From positions 59,275,991 through 59,339,990 of the forward strand of contig NC_092636.1 of NCBI RefSeq assembly GCF_039555335.1: 64,000 nt of DNA. The letters run 5' to 3'. Positions 1 through 11,471 of this stretch are shown here, in pieces. The notes under the pieces were generated by a model. The model was not told the origin of the DNA. It searched no databases and was given only the letters and a program-made list of their open reading frames with translations. Both the position numbers and the translations under genes were made by a program. This DNA comes from Amphiura filiformis. Its lineage: Eukaryota; Echinodermata; Ophiuroidea; Amphilepidida; Amphiuridae. The number at the start of each line of letters is the position of its first letter. Position 1 is the first letter of the stretch.

Positions 1-600
1 TATCTATTGCTGATATGGGTTTTGATGAAGTGGTTATCTATTGCTGATATGGGTGTTGGTAAAGTAGTTATCTATTGCTGATATGGGTGTTGATGAAGTG
101 GTTATCTATTGCTGATATGGGTGTTGGTAAAGTAGTTATCTATTGCTGATATGGGTGTTGATGAAGTGGTTATCTATTGCTGATATGGGTGTTGGTCAAG
201 TAGTTATCTATTGCTGATATGGGTGTTGATGAAGTAGTTATCTATTGCTGATATGGGTTTTGATGAAGTGGTTATCTATTGCTGATATGGGTGTTGGTAA
301 AGTAGTTATCTATTGCTGATATGGGTGTTGATGAAGTGGTTATCTATTGCTGATATGGGTGTTGGTAAAGTAGTTATCTATTGCTGATATGGGTGTTGAA
401 TCCTGTTGATGAAGTAGTTATCTATTGTTGATATGGGTGTTGATGAAGTAGTTATCTATTGCTGATATGGGTATTGATGAAGTAGTTATCTATTGCTGAT
501 ATGGGTTTTGATGAAGTAGTTATCTATTGCTGATATGGGTGTTGATGAAGTAGTTATCTATTGTTGATATGGGTGTTGATGAAGTAGTTATTGCAGATGG
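1..600. repeat. 34-bp minisatellite array
   Basis: About 17 head-to-tail copies of a 34-bp unit that begins TATCTATTGCTGATATGGGT. Units alternate between a GTTGATGAAG form and a GTTGGTAAAG form, giving a 68-bp dimer, and a rarer TTTTGATGAAG variant recurs 238 bp (7 units) apart. One copy near 400 carries an extra partial unit. The array decays through about 660. It starts at the window edge, so its true length is unknown. It lacks the unique spacers of a CRISPR array. Confidence 0.95.
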
Positions 601-1874
601 GTTTGGATGAAGTAGTTGCTGATGGGTGTTGATGATTGTGTTGATGAAGTTGTAATCTTGCTGATTGGTGGATAAAGAACTTACTTATTCTTGATATAAA
701 GGGTTCAAAGAAAGTATATCCTCAGGTTCGTTTGTTTGTTGTTGTTTTTTGGGAGGGGGAGGGAGAGGGAGGGGGGGGGTTGTTGACCAAAAAGAAATAA
801 GAAATTAAAAAAACCCATTTTTTTTCGCTCGCTAAGCTCGCAAATGGGACTTTTTGGGAAAAAAAGGGACCGTTTGGGGCATTTTGGGATGGGGGGGGGG
901 GGCACACCGACACCGCCTGGCTAATAATTATTTGGTGCAGAAGGGACACTAAAATGAATACACGGGATCGATACACGTGAATTGCTATGCACGATTTTGA
1001 TATCAGACGAAAATCTTCTGATACCGTGTTAGAAAATGATGAATAGGCCTATCTCCCGTCATGATTTTTTTCAAGAAACCAGATTTGGTCTCATAAACTT
1101 GGAAATACGTGTTGAACAGATATGATAGTCGCTAGAATGCGCTTTGAAAATTGGCCGTGCGCTTTGAACTCAAAATTTGACCATTTTATATTGCGTTGGT
1201 CCTGTTATGGACTACAGCGTGCAGCGTGTAGTACAGCTGCACTCACTGTAGGCAGTATAAAAGTCGATGACCATTGACCTCAATGGGGTATAGGCCTACA
1301 AGCTTAATCACGCACAACCAAGATCGATTACCCGGCTATTGTGAGTAGCCTTAGTTATGTCCCTCGACTAATTATTAGTGAGTTTAAAAGAGCTTTAAAG
1401 GTTTGAACCAAATGGCTAATCGTGGCTGTGGATTTAACCTACCATGGCGATTCCTGCCATGAAGATATAGGGACGAAGACACTGTGGGGGGGCGTCCACA
1501 TTTTGTTGTGTTTGTAGAGCAAAGTTCGACCCCGAGTTCGACTTAAACTAAAGTTAACTTAAGTTAAAGTCATCATTTTTTTTTTATTATGACTTGAATA
1601 TGTCCTCCCATAATTATAACTGCATGTTAAAGGCCAAAATAACCAGTGCAGTGGGATTTTTTTTCACTTTACCTTGTTATTTTAGCCTTAGACAGCAACC
1701 CTTCCCGGCAGTTATTAAAATATTTTTTCAACATTTGACGGAAATCGTAGGCCCTACATTTAATGGCTATAAATAAAAGTTTGAGACTTGAACTTGGATC
1801 CCCAAATAGCTGCATAAAGCTATTTGAAGGGAAAAAAGTAGGCCAAAATGAAAGACGGATCAAAATGGTAACGG
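601..1874. other. non-coding spacer with G-rich tracts
   Basis: No gene recognised. It holds decayed minisatellite to ~660, purine-rich and G-homopolymer tracts at ~750-780 and ~890-902 that look like the inside of a degraded MITE, and short AT-rich sequence with TAGGCCTA words. The open frames here are low-complexity artefacts of the G/C tracts. Confidence 0.6.
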
Positions 1875-2860
1875 TAGGGGAAGGTGGGGCATAACGGACC
1901 CCCGGGGCAAAACGGAACCACCTCGAAAAATAGGCCTTGGCATTACTGCCGTTTATGAAAATTATATTGAGGAACACAAGTATGGCTACGAGGATTTACA
2001 ACAAAAATTTTATCTGAAACAATCCACTGACATTCGAGCAAGATCGAGTCAAAAAATTACTACCCGTCTGGTGTAAGATATGTAAATGTTTAATGCGCTG
2101 AAATTTTACTTCATTAATATCGGATTCCCAAATAATTGTGTATATTGTAAACACGAAGGTACTAGGCATGAGCTGTATTAAGTGCATGGTCTATATGCTA
2201 CGATGTAGGCCTATTATGCATGCAACCAATTTCTAAAAAATCGGGTATGGGGCAAAACGGAACCCTAGGTGCGGGGCCCCGGGCGTTTTGTCCCACAGAT
2301 GGGTTCCGTTTTGCCCCAATTGGACATAACTTGTCTTCACTCAGGGAAATGTAGGCGTTATCTAGGGGCCTACTCGAACATGGTAAACACTTCGCTGAAA
2401 CATAGACATATAACTAGACCTACAGATAGAATTAATTATTAAAAGTTAACCACTCATATTGGTCATACATAGTATTATAGGCCTACTAGGCCTATAAGAA
2501 GTTAACCACTCACTCCACAGAGATGGTAGGCCCACTTAATATTGTAAATGAATATAGGCCTACATATAACTAGGACTAGGGCCTACCGATGGGACAACTA
2601 ATATAAGTTTGCACCCAGGGTGCCGTTTTGCCCCATAGGGGTTCCGTTTTGCCCCGATAGTGGGGCAAAACGGATTTTTAAAAAATATTTTGAAGTTCAT
2701 TTTTATAAAAATTGTAAGATTCAAGTTATATTGGTTAATGGTATATTAAAGGTAAATACAAACTTCAACTGAATATATAATTTTTACAGTCATATTACTT
2801 ATGGTGACGTCACAGAGCATCCTCAAAGTTAAGTGTTCCGTTATGCCCCACCTTCCCCTA
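1875..2860. mobile_element. ~1-kb foldback/MITE with 24-bp TIRs
   Basis: The left end reads TAGGGGAAGGTGGGGCATAA and the right end is its exact reverse complement over 24 bp (1875-1898 and 2837-2860). The ends allow a TA target duplication. The interior has no transposase but repeats GGGGCAAAACGG-type words in both orientations near 1909, 2250, 2280-2320, 2625, 2645 and 2665. It looks like a non-autonomous DNA transposon. Confidence 0.8.
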
Positions 2861-3072
2861 CTGTTTAAACGTGTACCCATATCTGGAAATTTAATCGGAA
2901 GACTACCCGTACATTGAAACATATATTAAATTTTAATCGATTTTAATGGATTGGTGGTACTTTTATGTCCAAGTTGTAAGTTGTTGCCAAAAAGATCTAA
3001 AATCGCAAAAAAGCAAAGGCGCGTTTTCACGTGTGTTTCAATGGGCCGCTCTATTGGTGGTGTGCACCCAAA

Positions 3073-3254
3073 ATGGCCTCCAACATACACAGGCATCACA
3101 GGCACAGCACTGACACAATGGACAACTCACCTGCGGTGGGATCGTTTAAATATCCCATTTGCAATATAAAACAAAAGAGGCTCAAATGTAATGACTTATC
3201 AGTTACTGGAGTTGAAGCTGGTATGAAATCATCCAAAACAACTGTAAAGCTACG
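3073..3254 (+). CDS. candidate first coding exon, unknown gene
   Basis: An ATG at 3073 opens a 60-codon frame that runs into a strong donor (CTACG then GTGAGT at 3255). The peptide is His- and Lys-rich at its N terminus and matches no family I recognise. The exon would end with two bases of a codon. The zinc-finger exon at 11472 needs exactly that phase, so it could be the 5' exon of that gene, but this match has a one-in-three chance of being accidental. A chance ORF beside a chance donor is the main alternative. Confidence 0.3.
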
Positions 3255-3479
3255 GTGAGTAAACTTCAAGCAAATTGAACATGTTCATGTTGAAGCTAGT
3301 ACAAGGAACTTATATACGATGTCCTCATTCACAAACTGATGGTCATGTTTTTTGAGGTGGGACCCAATTGTGTCACATCTTGCAATTTGTCAAAAATAAA
3401 CTCCTTTTTTGTATTTCTGATTATATTTCAAAAACTTTTCACCCAAACTAGTAAAAGTATACATTTTTAGAAAGCATAT

Positions 3480-3860
3480 ATTGTCATGATTGCAAATCTG
3501 TAAAGTTTGAGTGGATATACAGGGTGTACCAAAAAATATACAGGGTGATTCCATTGAAAAATACCGAAAAAATTTAATTTCTTTACCACTTCAATATTTC
3601 TACATAGTATATTAAATTGGAAAATAAACTTGATATTTGCAATGTACACAGTTAGTCCTTTCATTAAATATATAGTTTGCACTATATTTGTTAAGCCCAT
3701 TGTGTTATACAGGGTGTGAAAAAAGTTGTATTTTAAATTTGTTAATTTATGTAAAATTTCACTAAGTGCCATTAAATTTGGAAAATATATTCAATATAGT
3801 TTAAAGAATTGCTATAATATCAAATTTAAATATAATTCCTATATAGGGTGTTCCAAAAAT
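3480..3860. repeat. ACAGGGTGT-type repeat cluster
   Basis: The word ACAGGGTG or AGGGTGT followed by ACCAAAAA/TCCAAAAA occurs near 3520, 3540, 3708 and 3845 in AT-rich DNA. This looks like nested or internally repeated ends of a degraded MITE. No coding sequence is seen. Confidence 0.5.
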
Positions 3861-5475
3861 TAATATACAGTGAATAATTAGTAACAAAGGTACATGTACA
3901 TGTAGGCATATACATGCACAAATAGCCTACATCAATAAACTTTTAACAATAACCAGAGATCAATATGTCATCAGATTAAATCCTTTGACTGTAATAATCT
4001 CCTTTGAGAAGATTTATTTTATATTTCAAATATAAAACAATATTGAAATTTATTTCATATGCATGCAAAATTTAAAGCCCATTCTATTGCATGACCCACA
4101 TTCCACTGCATTAATTAAAAGCTTAATAAATCCGTAATTACTAAGTTTATTAAGATTAACTAGGCAATTATAGTTATAGAAAGTTAAAAAATAAGATTAA
4201 CATTATGCAAATGCATTTTCACTTCTACTAGGCAACAAAGTGCATAAATTTTATTAATGAACACCAACTTCCCATTGGAATTACACAGAGCTCCTCCGCT
4301 TCGGCTCCTCCACTTCCGCACCACCCCTGACTAATTAACTTAATTAAGCTGTTGTAATTAATTAATACATTTGTTTAATTATATTTGTTATTAATTCATT
4401 AGATTAATAATTTATCTTCAAAATAAGACCAAAACCATTTGTTCATGATGAATTTTAGCAAAAATATAGGAATAAGTAGACAAAATGATTTAGCAAAATG
4501 TGACAGCACCACCTTTTTTAGGGTCCCAGTTTAAAAAACATGACCTGATACTATCTGTCCATCGTATAAGACTGTTACCGCACGGCAGCTGGTTGAAGGA
4601 ATATTTAGAGAATAAGCGTGTGATAGAGCGACAGGCAGGTCCAATATTTTGAGTAGTGGATCACTACGATAAAAATGTTGGACCTGCCTGTCGTCTATCA
4701 TAGGTAGAGGATAGGCAAAATAAAAATTCCCATCGTTTATTCTCATTCTCAGTCAGTTAAATATTATTTTAATAACTGTAAACAATTTTTTTAAGCAAAA
4801 ACTAAGTTACCGTCATAAAAATTCCCCTCATTATAAAATGAACGAAACTTGTTTACAACTTCACGTATTCTGTTGCGGCGTACTGCTAGCGCGTTCACGT
4901 ATTCCGCACTAGTCTCACGCGATACAGCGGGACACATACGCGCACCTCTACAAGCGTGTTACGCATTATCAAGACGCATGATGACGTGGGGTCCTCTACG
5001 GCCTGATAGACGGCAATCGAAATCATGCGATTGTCCAATCAGAAATGTGTCTACGAACTAGACCACTCCCACTGACTAAGAATACACAGTCAAGAATAGG
5101 CACCGTCATTTTTGTATTATGATCCCTCCCAGTCTCCCAAAACATCAAAACATCAAAAGCGTTGCACTTTTACTTACTTAAGACTGTCCTTTTTCATATA
5201 ACGCAGACAAAGTAGGGCCAAGCTAAATAGAAATGGTCAAATTTTGGCAAAATATCTCTCTGTGTAATCCTATGTAAGTCCATTCGTCGAATTATAGAAA
5301 TTGACCTCAATCAATGACGTCATGGATGTAGATGACCTGAATTCAGAAATATTGGGTTTGTGTACGTACAAAAATATAATCTAAAATGTTTTACAATAAT
5401 TAAAACAAATATAAAAAATATTAGTATTGTATTAAATTAATTATTTAGTATTTTTAATGATCAACATTATGACAA
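3861..5475. other. AT-rich spacer with a stem-loop
   Basis: No gene recognised. The one clear structure is an inverted repeat at 4621-4700, where TGATAGAGCGACAGGCAGGT is mirrored by ACCTGCCTGTCGTCTATCA around a ~30-bp loop. The stretch 4840-5060 is more GC-rich with open frames, but no family is recognisable. Confidence 0.5.
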
Positions 5476-7217
5476 CCCTTACCAAAGGTCGAGGCCTTAT
5501 CTAAGCCTCAACTTAACCTCAGAAAATAAGCCTCGTGAATAGCCTTAATATCCTTAGCCTGCCTTACCTTAAAGCCTGAAAATTAGCCTAATTATTTAAA
5601 TTAGATAAGCCTCAAATGATTAGCATAATTAGCCTCAAATAATTAGCCTCGTATCATTAGCCTCACATTATTAGCCTCAAAATATTAGCCTTGGAATATT
5701 AGCCTCATAATAATTAGCCTTGTCTTAGCCTCATCTTAGCCTCGCCTTAGCCTGAAAATTAGCCTAATTATTTAAATTAGTTAAGGCTAAGCTAAGACAA
5801 GGCTAATCATTTGAGGCTATTTTACGAGGCTAAACATTACATGCATGCAGGGACGGTTGGGCTATTTATTGATCCAGCTAGGTGATAAGTGTTACTGATA
5901 TTTTTGGGGTGTTATGAAGTAGGGGTAGGGTTATTTGGTGAGTTGCATTTGGAGAGTTCCAATATGGTGAGTTGTCAATTGGAAAATCCAACTATGGTGA
6001 GTTGTCATTTGGTAAGAGTTCCAATATGGTGCAAGTTGTCACCTTGAGCATACTAGTATTGGAAAGTTTTGTTTGTAAAGTTGGGATATGGGGAGGGGGT
6101 AATTTGGAGAGTTCAAATATGTAGAGTTGTCACCTTTAGCGTATTGGAAGAGTTTATCTTTATGACACACCATATCCCAATGTCACCAAACAACTCTTTT
6201 AATATGCTGAAGGTGACAACTCACCATAAGAACTCTCAAAAGGACCATCCCACACTTAAAAGTACAAACATCCCCATACCACATGTCCACATCTCAACTT
6301 TTACCAAATAGAACTCCCGCATATAACTCTTTCAAATCGGGTGTAGGTGAAAACTCACCACACTTGAACTCTCCAGATGACCCTCCCCCACTTCAAAGTA
6401 GAAACATCTCCAATACATTGACATATATTGCATGCACACCACTTCATCCCAACTTATTACCAAACATAACACTTCCAATATGACAACCTATCATATTTCA
6501 TTATTTGAACTTTCCCAACAACATTAACTCACCATATTTGAACTCTCTAAATAACCCACCCCCAATTTAAAGTACAACCATCCCCAAACATCAATTAACA
6601 TAACACCCTAACAACATCAGTGCAGTTACACGTTTTCACCAGGGTCAGCCAGCATCAAACTGCAGTATACATGTCTGCAGACTACAATACATGCATGTCT
6701 GCTGAATTCAACAACCTCAAAAAGGCCATATTTCCTGATGAAAAAGAAGCAATAAAATACCGACTTTGAAACTTACGAAAAGCTGATTTTTCTTCCAGAG
6801 ACATGGTTGCTATGCTCCCCATGAACTAGGCACCAGTAAAAAAGCCTAAAATACCCTTTAAACTGTTAATTTTTTTAAATTATTGGCAATTCTGAGCAGC
6901 ATGTCCCCCAGTAGATCTGCTCCCTGACAGTTGGTGACCTCTGACCTATCATGTGACCATATTTTTGAGGCTAATAATAGCCTCAAAAAAGTCGAGGTTA
7001 ATTTTAGCCTCAAAATTAAAGCAGACCAAGACGAGGTTAATTTTTTAGCCTCAAAAACATTTCAGGCTAAGACGAGGTTAATTTCTTAGCCTTGTCACCG
7101 ATAAGGTTAATTTCTTAGCCTCGATGGCTAAGTTGAGGTTAATTTTTAGCCTCAAAAGATATCGAGGCCAAGTTGAGGCTAAGGTAAGGCTTATTTAGCC
7201 TCGACTTATGGTAAGGG
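5476..7217. mobile_element. 1.74-kb foldback element with AGCCTC repeats
   Basis: Both ends start CCCTTACC followed by a CGAGGC-rich stretch, in inverted orientation. The outer ~350 bp on the left and ~250 bp on the right are built from spaced copies of TTAGCCTC/TTAGCCTT. The middle (~5880-6600) is a second, inner inverted repeat using GGTGAGTTGTCA and GGAGAGTTC words on the left and their complements on the right. No transposase frame is visible. It is read as a non-autonomous foldback transposon, possibly two nested ones. Confidence 0.7.
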
Positions 7218-7593
7218 AATATTAAGAAAATTAATAATAATTACGTCAAATTTTTCCGATATGTCAGAGGTCAAAGTGTCCCAAAACTGCTCTCAAAAAA
7301 CGGAAGTTAGAATGGCGATTGGTCTAGTGCCGTAGAGTCATATGGGCACGTATTTTTCACTGAAATTTCTCCGTAATGAGAATTCGTTTTATTTTGTGAA
7401 GTAGCAGGATATATTAATGACTTTCTCTGGAACACCTGTGGACTGTATGTGAGTACGGTATGAAAAAAACATCAACCGCCTGGAAATACACTATGACAGT
7501 AAACTTAATGGCGAGCGGTCCGAATTTTGAGCCATACAAGTATACGTGGTGAACTATGTTGAAGCAATAAACAATCCATGAATCTAAACTGCG

Positions 7594-7666
7594 GAACTCA
7601 GTCTTCAATGATAGTCAGTAATTTATCTTTTGGTCGTTACATGACTATCATTTGAAGACTGAGTTC
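7594..7666. repeat. short perfect hairpin
   Basis: GAACTCAGTCTTCAATGATA is mirrored by the complementary TATCATTTGAAGACTGAGTTC across a ~25-bp loop, with a stem of about 23 bp and one or two mismatches. It is probably a minimal MITE. Confidence 0.7.
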
Positions 7667-7727
7667 TTATGAGACATCTTCCGAGGAGCAGTTTCAGACA
7701 ATAGCTCGGGATTATTGGGGCCAGAGG

Positions 7728-8017
7728 CAGGGTCTTAGCTAGCCACCCGTCTGGCCGTCATTTTAGACGGGGAGTTTGCTCCTGGGACGGGCAAAATTAA
7801 TGCCTTTGACAGATGTAATTTATAAATTGTATGTTTTTAGAAGCTAATTGACCTTTTTAGTAGACACAATTTGTAGAACAAGGCCATATCAGTACATATT
7901 TGAACTCTTTGAACCCCCAATGGGCTATAGACATCTGGTAAATGTTTTAAAGGTCAAATTAGGACAGGCAATTTTATTCAAATGACGGGCAACCCTCAAT
8001 TTCTAGCTAAGACCCTG
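7728..8017. mobile_element. hAT-type MITE, 290 bp, exact 8-bp TSD
   Basis: The element begins CAGGGTCTTAGCTAG and ends CTAGCTAAGACCCTG. It is flanked on both sides by GCCAGAGG (7720-7727 and 8018-8025). CAGGG ends and an 8-bp duplication are the hallmark of hAT transposons. There is no transposase, so it is non-autonomous. Its short ORF, which runs on past the right end, is not a gene. Confidence 0.88.
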
Positions 8018-8025
8018 GCCAGAGG

Positions 8026-8934
8026 TTATCTTTTGAATTCTTTCATGACCACTGACCACTTTCGTGTCAAGGACACTCGGCGTGAATTGAAAGACCATGT
8101 CACTCACCACAAAAGAATGTCAAAGGTCATACTACACCAATTTGGTGTCTTTCCGCGCCTCGAAATATGATGCTTTTAAGGTCTATGACTGCCATGAATC
8201 ATGATTTATGATAATAAAATTATGAAATATTGTGATTGTCACTATAGAAAAGTTATTAATTTTGTGTACATCATGGAACATTCAACTACATGTACGCTTG
8301 TTACTCCGCGACTAATCATGCTTTTTATACACGAGCATACATAGTGCCGTACTATTCTGACTTTCGTATTCGCAGAGGAGGACAATTTCGACCTCCTCGT
8401 TTGTTTACAGAGATGTAGACAAAAGGCCTGTCAAAACTGTTCTGCTTGTCCAAATACTCAAGTATCAAAAGGATGGTCCACAATAGAGTGATTCACGCAA
8501 CATGAATAGGGGATTAAAAAACTGTGAAGTAGGACCATGTGCTTCTTTTGTCCAATTTGCATCAAGATTTCGAATGGAATCAGTTCAGACCCAGAACACG
8601 ATCATGTCAGAAATTAATATTTTGTTCTGGGTCTGATTATTCGGACTAGAGCATACAACGCTACTCGACTCGACTATGCGTCCATCATGTCCATGTTCAA
8701 GACATCTTATTGACACCTTTCCATAATTAATAATTGGTGTTTTAGCTGTCATTTGATACCAAATTTACTATCAAATCTATTTTCATTCCCATGATACATA
8801 AAAAAAAATAATGACCACTGTGAAAAATGTGATGCCATTCACCCATTTTAGATGCCGAGTTCAAAGCACATGCCTCTATCATAGCTCAAGGCAGTTTATT
8901 GTTTCAACTATTTTACAGAATAAAAGTTCAGATA
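8026..8934. other. spacer without recognisable gene
   Basis: AT-rich sequence. The only structure noted is CCAGAACACGATCATG near 8590 facing a partial complement near 8625. The rest shows no domain, RNA gene or repeat that I can name. Confidence 0.45.
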
Positions 8935-10600
8935 ACAATGTCAGCTTTCTTTTGATACCACATTTATTGAAGAAAGTTTCAACATTTTTGCACTGCGAGG
9001 CACCAAAAATGAAATTTCCCATTGAGATTGTACATAGTGAGCCGCTGCCTCATGAGCCGCTGCCTCCACCACTTATGTGAATGAGACAAAACATCAACTG
9101 ACAGTAGTACAGGAGTATAATGTCACTAACATTTCTGTGTTACCCCTGCATCTTATTTGATGTCATTTTCTAATAGATCAGAGTAAGGGCTTTCCTGCAA
9201 TATATAAATGTATGGGGGTTATCACTTTCGTAAAATGATACAACCCTTCAAAAAGTGACCGAAATAGAATTAATTTTTCTTATTGTCTTGGAGAACATTG
9301 GCCTATCATATACCCTAAAGCAGGTTTAACTATTTTAACTTTGTACAAAATAAAAGTGTAGATAATAATGTCAGCTTTATTTTGATACCAAATTAATTGA
9401 TAAACACTCATTTTAAAGGAAAATAGCAACATATTTGCACACCGACTACGAGGCTCCCAAAATGAAAACTTGGCTTACAGTTTTGTGCAGAGTGCCTGCT
9501 ACCTCCACCACCCCTGCCTTGGTCAATTGGATTAAGGTTGGTCTGAACCCTGGAAATATGGAAACTTTCGGGCCTCATAACTTATAAATTGTTGGTCCAA
9601 AGTATATAAAAGTATACATATTTAGAATGGCAAAGACTTGATAAGTTCATCTGTGAGGTCAAATTTGGGCCAAAATGGCACTTTTGGCCCAAAATCCCAA
9701 AAATAACGGTTTTTGGCCCACTTCTTTTTCGTGCAGCATAACAAAAAAATTCTTGGGCCAAAATTTTTTTTCTATTAATTTTTAAAAACTAGATCAAAAT
9801 ATCTAGGACCCGTTTTTTCATTTTTTTGAATTTCGACCAACTTTGAGAAATTTGCACCAAAAATGGTTTTAAAAAAGCCAGATTTTGGCCCAAAATTTCA
9901 AAAAATTTTGGTGAAATTGGTCAAAATTCAAAAAAATGAAAAAACGGGTCCTGGATATTTAGATCTAGTTTTTAAAAATTAAGAAAAAAAAACATTTTGG
10001 CCAAAGAATTTTTTTGTTACGATGCACGAAAAAGAAGTGGGCCAAAAACCAATATTTTTGGGATTTTGGGCCAAAAGTGCCAATTTGGCCCAAATTTGAC
10101 CTCACAGATGAACTTATCAGGTCTTTGCCATTCTAAATATGTATACTTTTATATACTTTAGACCAACAATTTAGAAGTTATGAGGCCCGAAGTTTCCATA
10201 ATTCCAGGGTTCAGACCAACCTTAAGTCCCATTCTATAGGGCCATGCATTTTGAACTGAACGCCCAAAAAGGGTGGTGGTGTCACACTTTTCACCATGAT
10301 CGTTTTGTTTTTTGAGCAAATCTTTGAAAGTAAATAAGCTATGGCAATAAATTTGGTACCAAATGAAAGCTAACATATTAATAATGAACTATGGAAAGTT
10401 ACATGAAGTTATCTTGAACAGAAGCAGGATGGCATTCAATCCAATGACCCAAGTCAGGGGTGGTGGAGGCAGCGGCTCATGAGGCATCGGCTCACTATGT
10501 ACAATCTCAATGGGAAATTTCATTCTTGGTGCCTCGCAGTGCAAAAATGTTGAAACTTTCTTCAATAAATGTGGTATCAAAAGAAAGCTGACATTAAAAA
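8935..10600. mobile_element. large nested foldback with ~345-bp palindrome arms
   Basis: The core 9532-10225 is an almost perfect palindrome centred near 9879, with arms of ~345 bp starting TTAAGGTTGGTCTGAACCCT and rich in TTGGCCCAAAA words. An outer pair of arms lies at ~8935-9075 and ~10440-10595 and includes GAGCCGCTGCCTC and TGATACCACATTTATTGAAG on the left with their complements on the right. The left side also has a partial duplicate of the outer arm at ~9360-9540. No transposase is visible. A transcript across it would form a long double-stranded hairpin. Confidence 0.85.
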
Positions 10601-11471
10601 TTTTTGGCAATTTTTGTTTGGTACATCATAACAAAAAAATACTCTTTCCAAAACTTTTTTTTCTTCTTCTTGTGTAGCCAAAAACGATTTTTTTAGTTTT
10701 TTGATATTGGCCTTATTTTTTGACATATTGACCATATAAGGCATCAAAATGAACTTTTAAAAATTCACAAATGCACAATATGATGCGTACAATCAGAAAT
10801 AGACAAAAATATAAAAAAAACGAGAAAACGGTTTCTTGAGTCAATCATGCTTTTTATGATGAGCATAATTGCTTACCGGTACGGTACCTATAGATGCTGT
10901 ATTTATTGAGTTTACAAGTGTAGCCTACTTAAATAGTCATTTTACTGAGAAAATGAACATTGAATTGCCGTTGAAGTTTGAAGTGGTCACATTTTGCACT
11001 TTGATCGAAGCTCACAGGAGAATGCAACAGTTCTCGTTTTTCTACCTTACATTACATGAACATCAGGTAAATCCACAGCCCCTTGAGAAGTTTGGGCAAA
11101 ATCTATTCATATCTTGATGTTTAAGTAGGGGGAAAGAACTTGCAAAAATTCACATTTTATCAGCTAAAACTGAGCCATTTGACCACTAGGTTTTTGTGAA
11201 ATCAGCGCTTCAGTGGTGCTTCCATAAGATGCGCCACGCATGCAGATAAGCGTTGCGTATGCATAGCCCTCTTCCACCTCCCCCCTCTCTCCCTCCCTCT
11301 CTTCACCTTTCCTTTCTCTCTCTTTTCCCTTTTTTAGGGATCCCCAGGGGGTTTAGCACCCCTCTACATGTATGTCGACGGCCCTGCTGCAGTCGACTAC
11401 AAAGTTGAACCACTAATCTAATCATTTATACTGTCATAATCATTATGCATTTTTTGCTTGTTTTCAAACAG
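10601..11471. other. upstream region of the zinc-finger exon
   Basis: AT-rich DNA followed by a CT-rich tract at ~11265-11335. A frame at 10869-11117 contains a possible donor after CATCAG at 11066, but in phase 0, which does not fit the zinc-finger exon, and the peptide resembles nothing known to me. The end is a polypyrimidine stretch and CAG acceptor at 11471. Confidence 0.5.

Noticed and set aside
1..600. CRISPR-like regular repeat
   Set aside because: Units are head to tail without unique spacers and the DNA is animal nuclear. It is a minisatellite.
10869..11117. ORF before the zinc-finger exon as an upstream coding exon
   Set aside because: Its only good donor is in phase 0, which does not fit the acceptor at 11471, and the peptide has no recognised motif.
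11458..11471. Start of the zinc-finger protein at 11458
   Set aside because: The codon is TTG and lies in a polypyrimidine tract ending in CAG. This is an acceptor, not a start.
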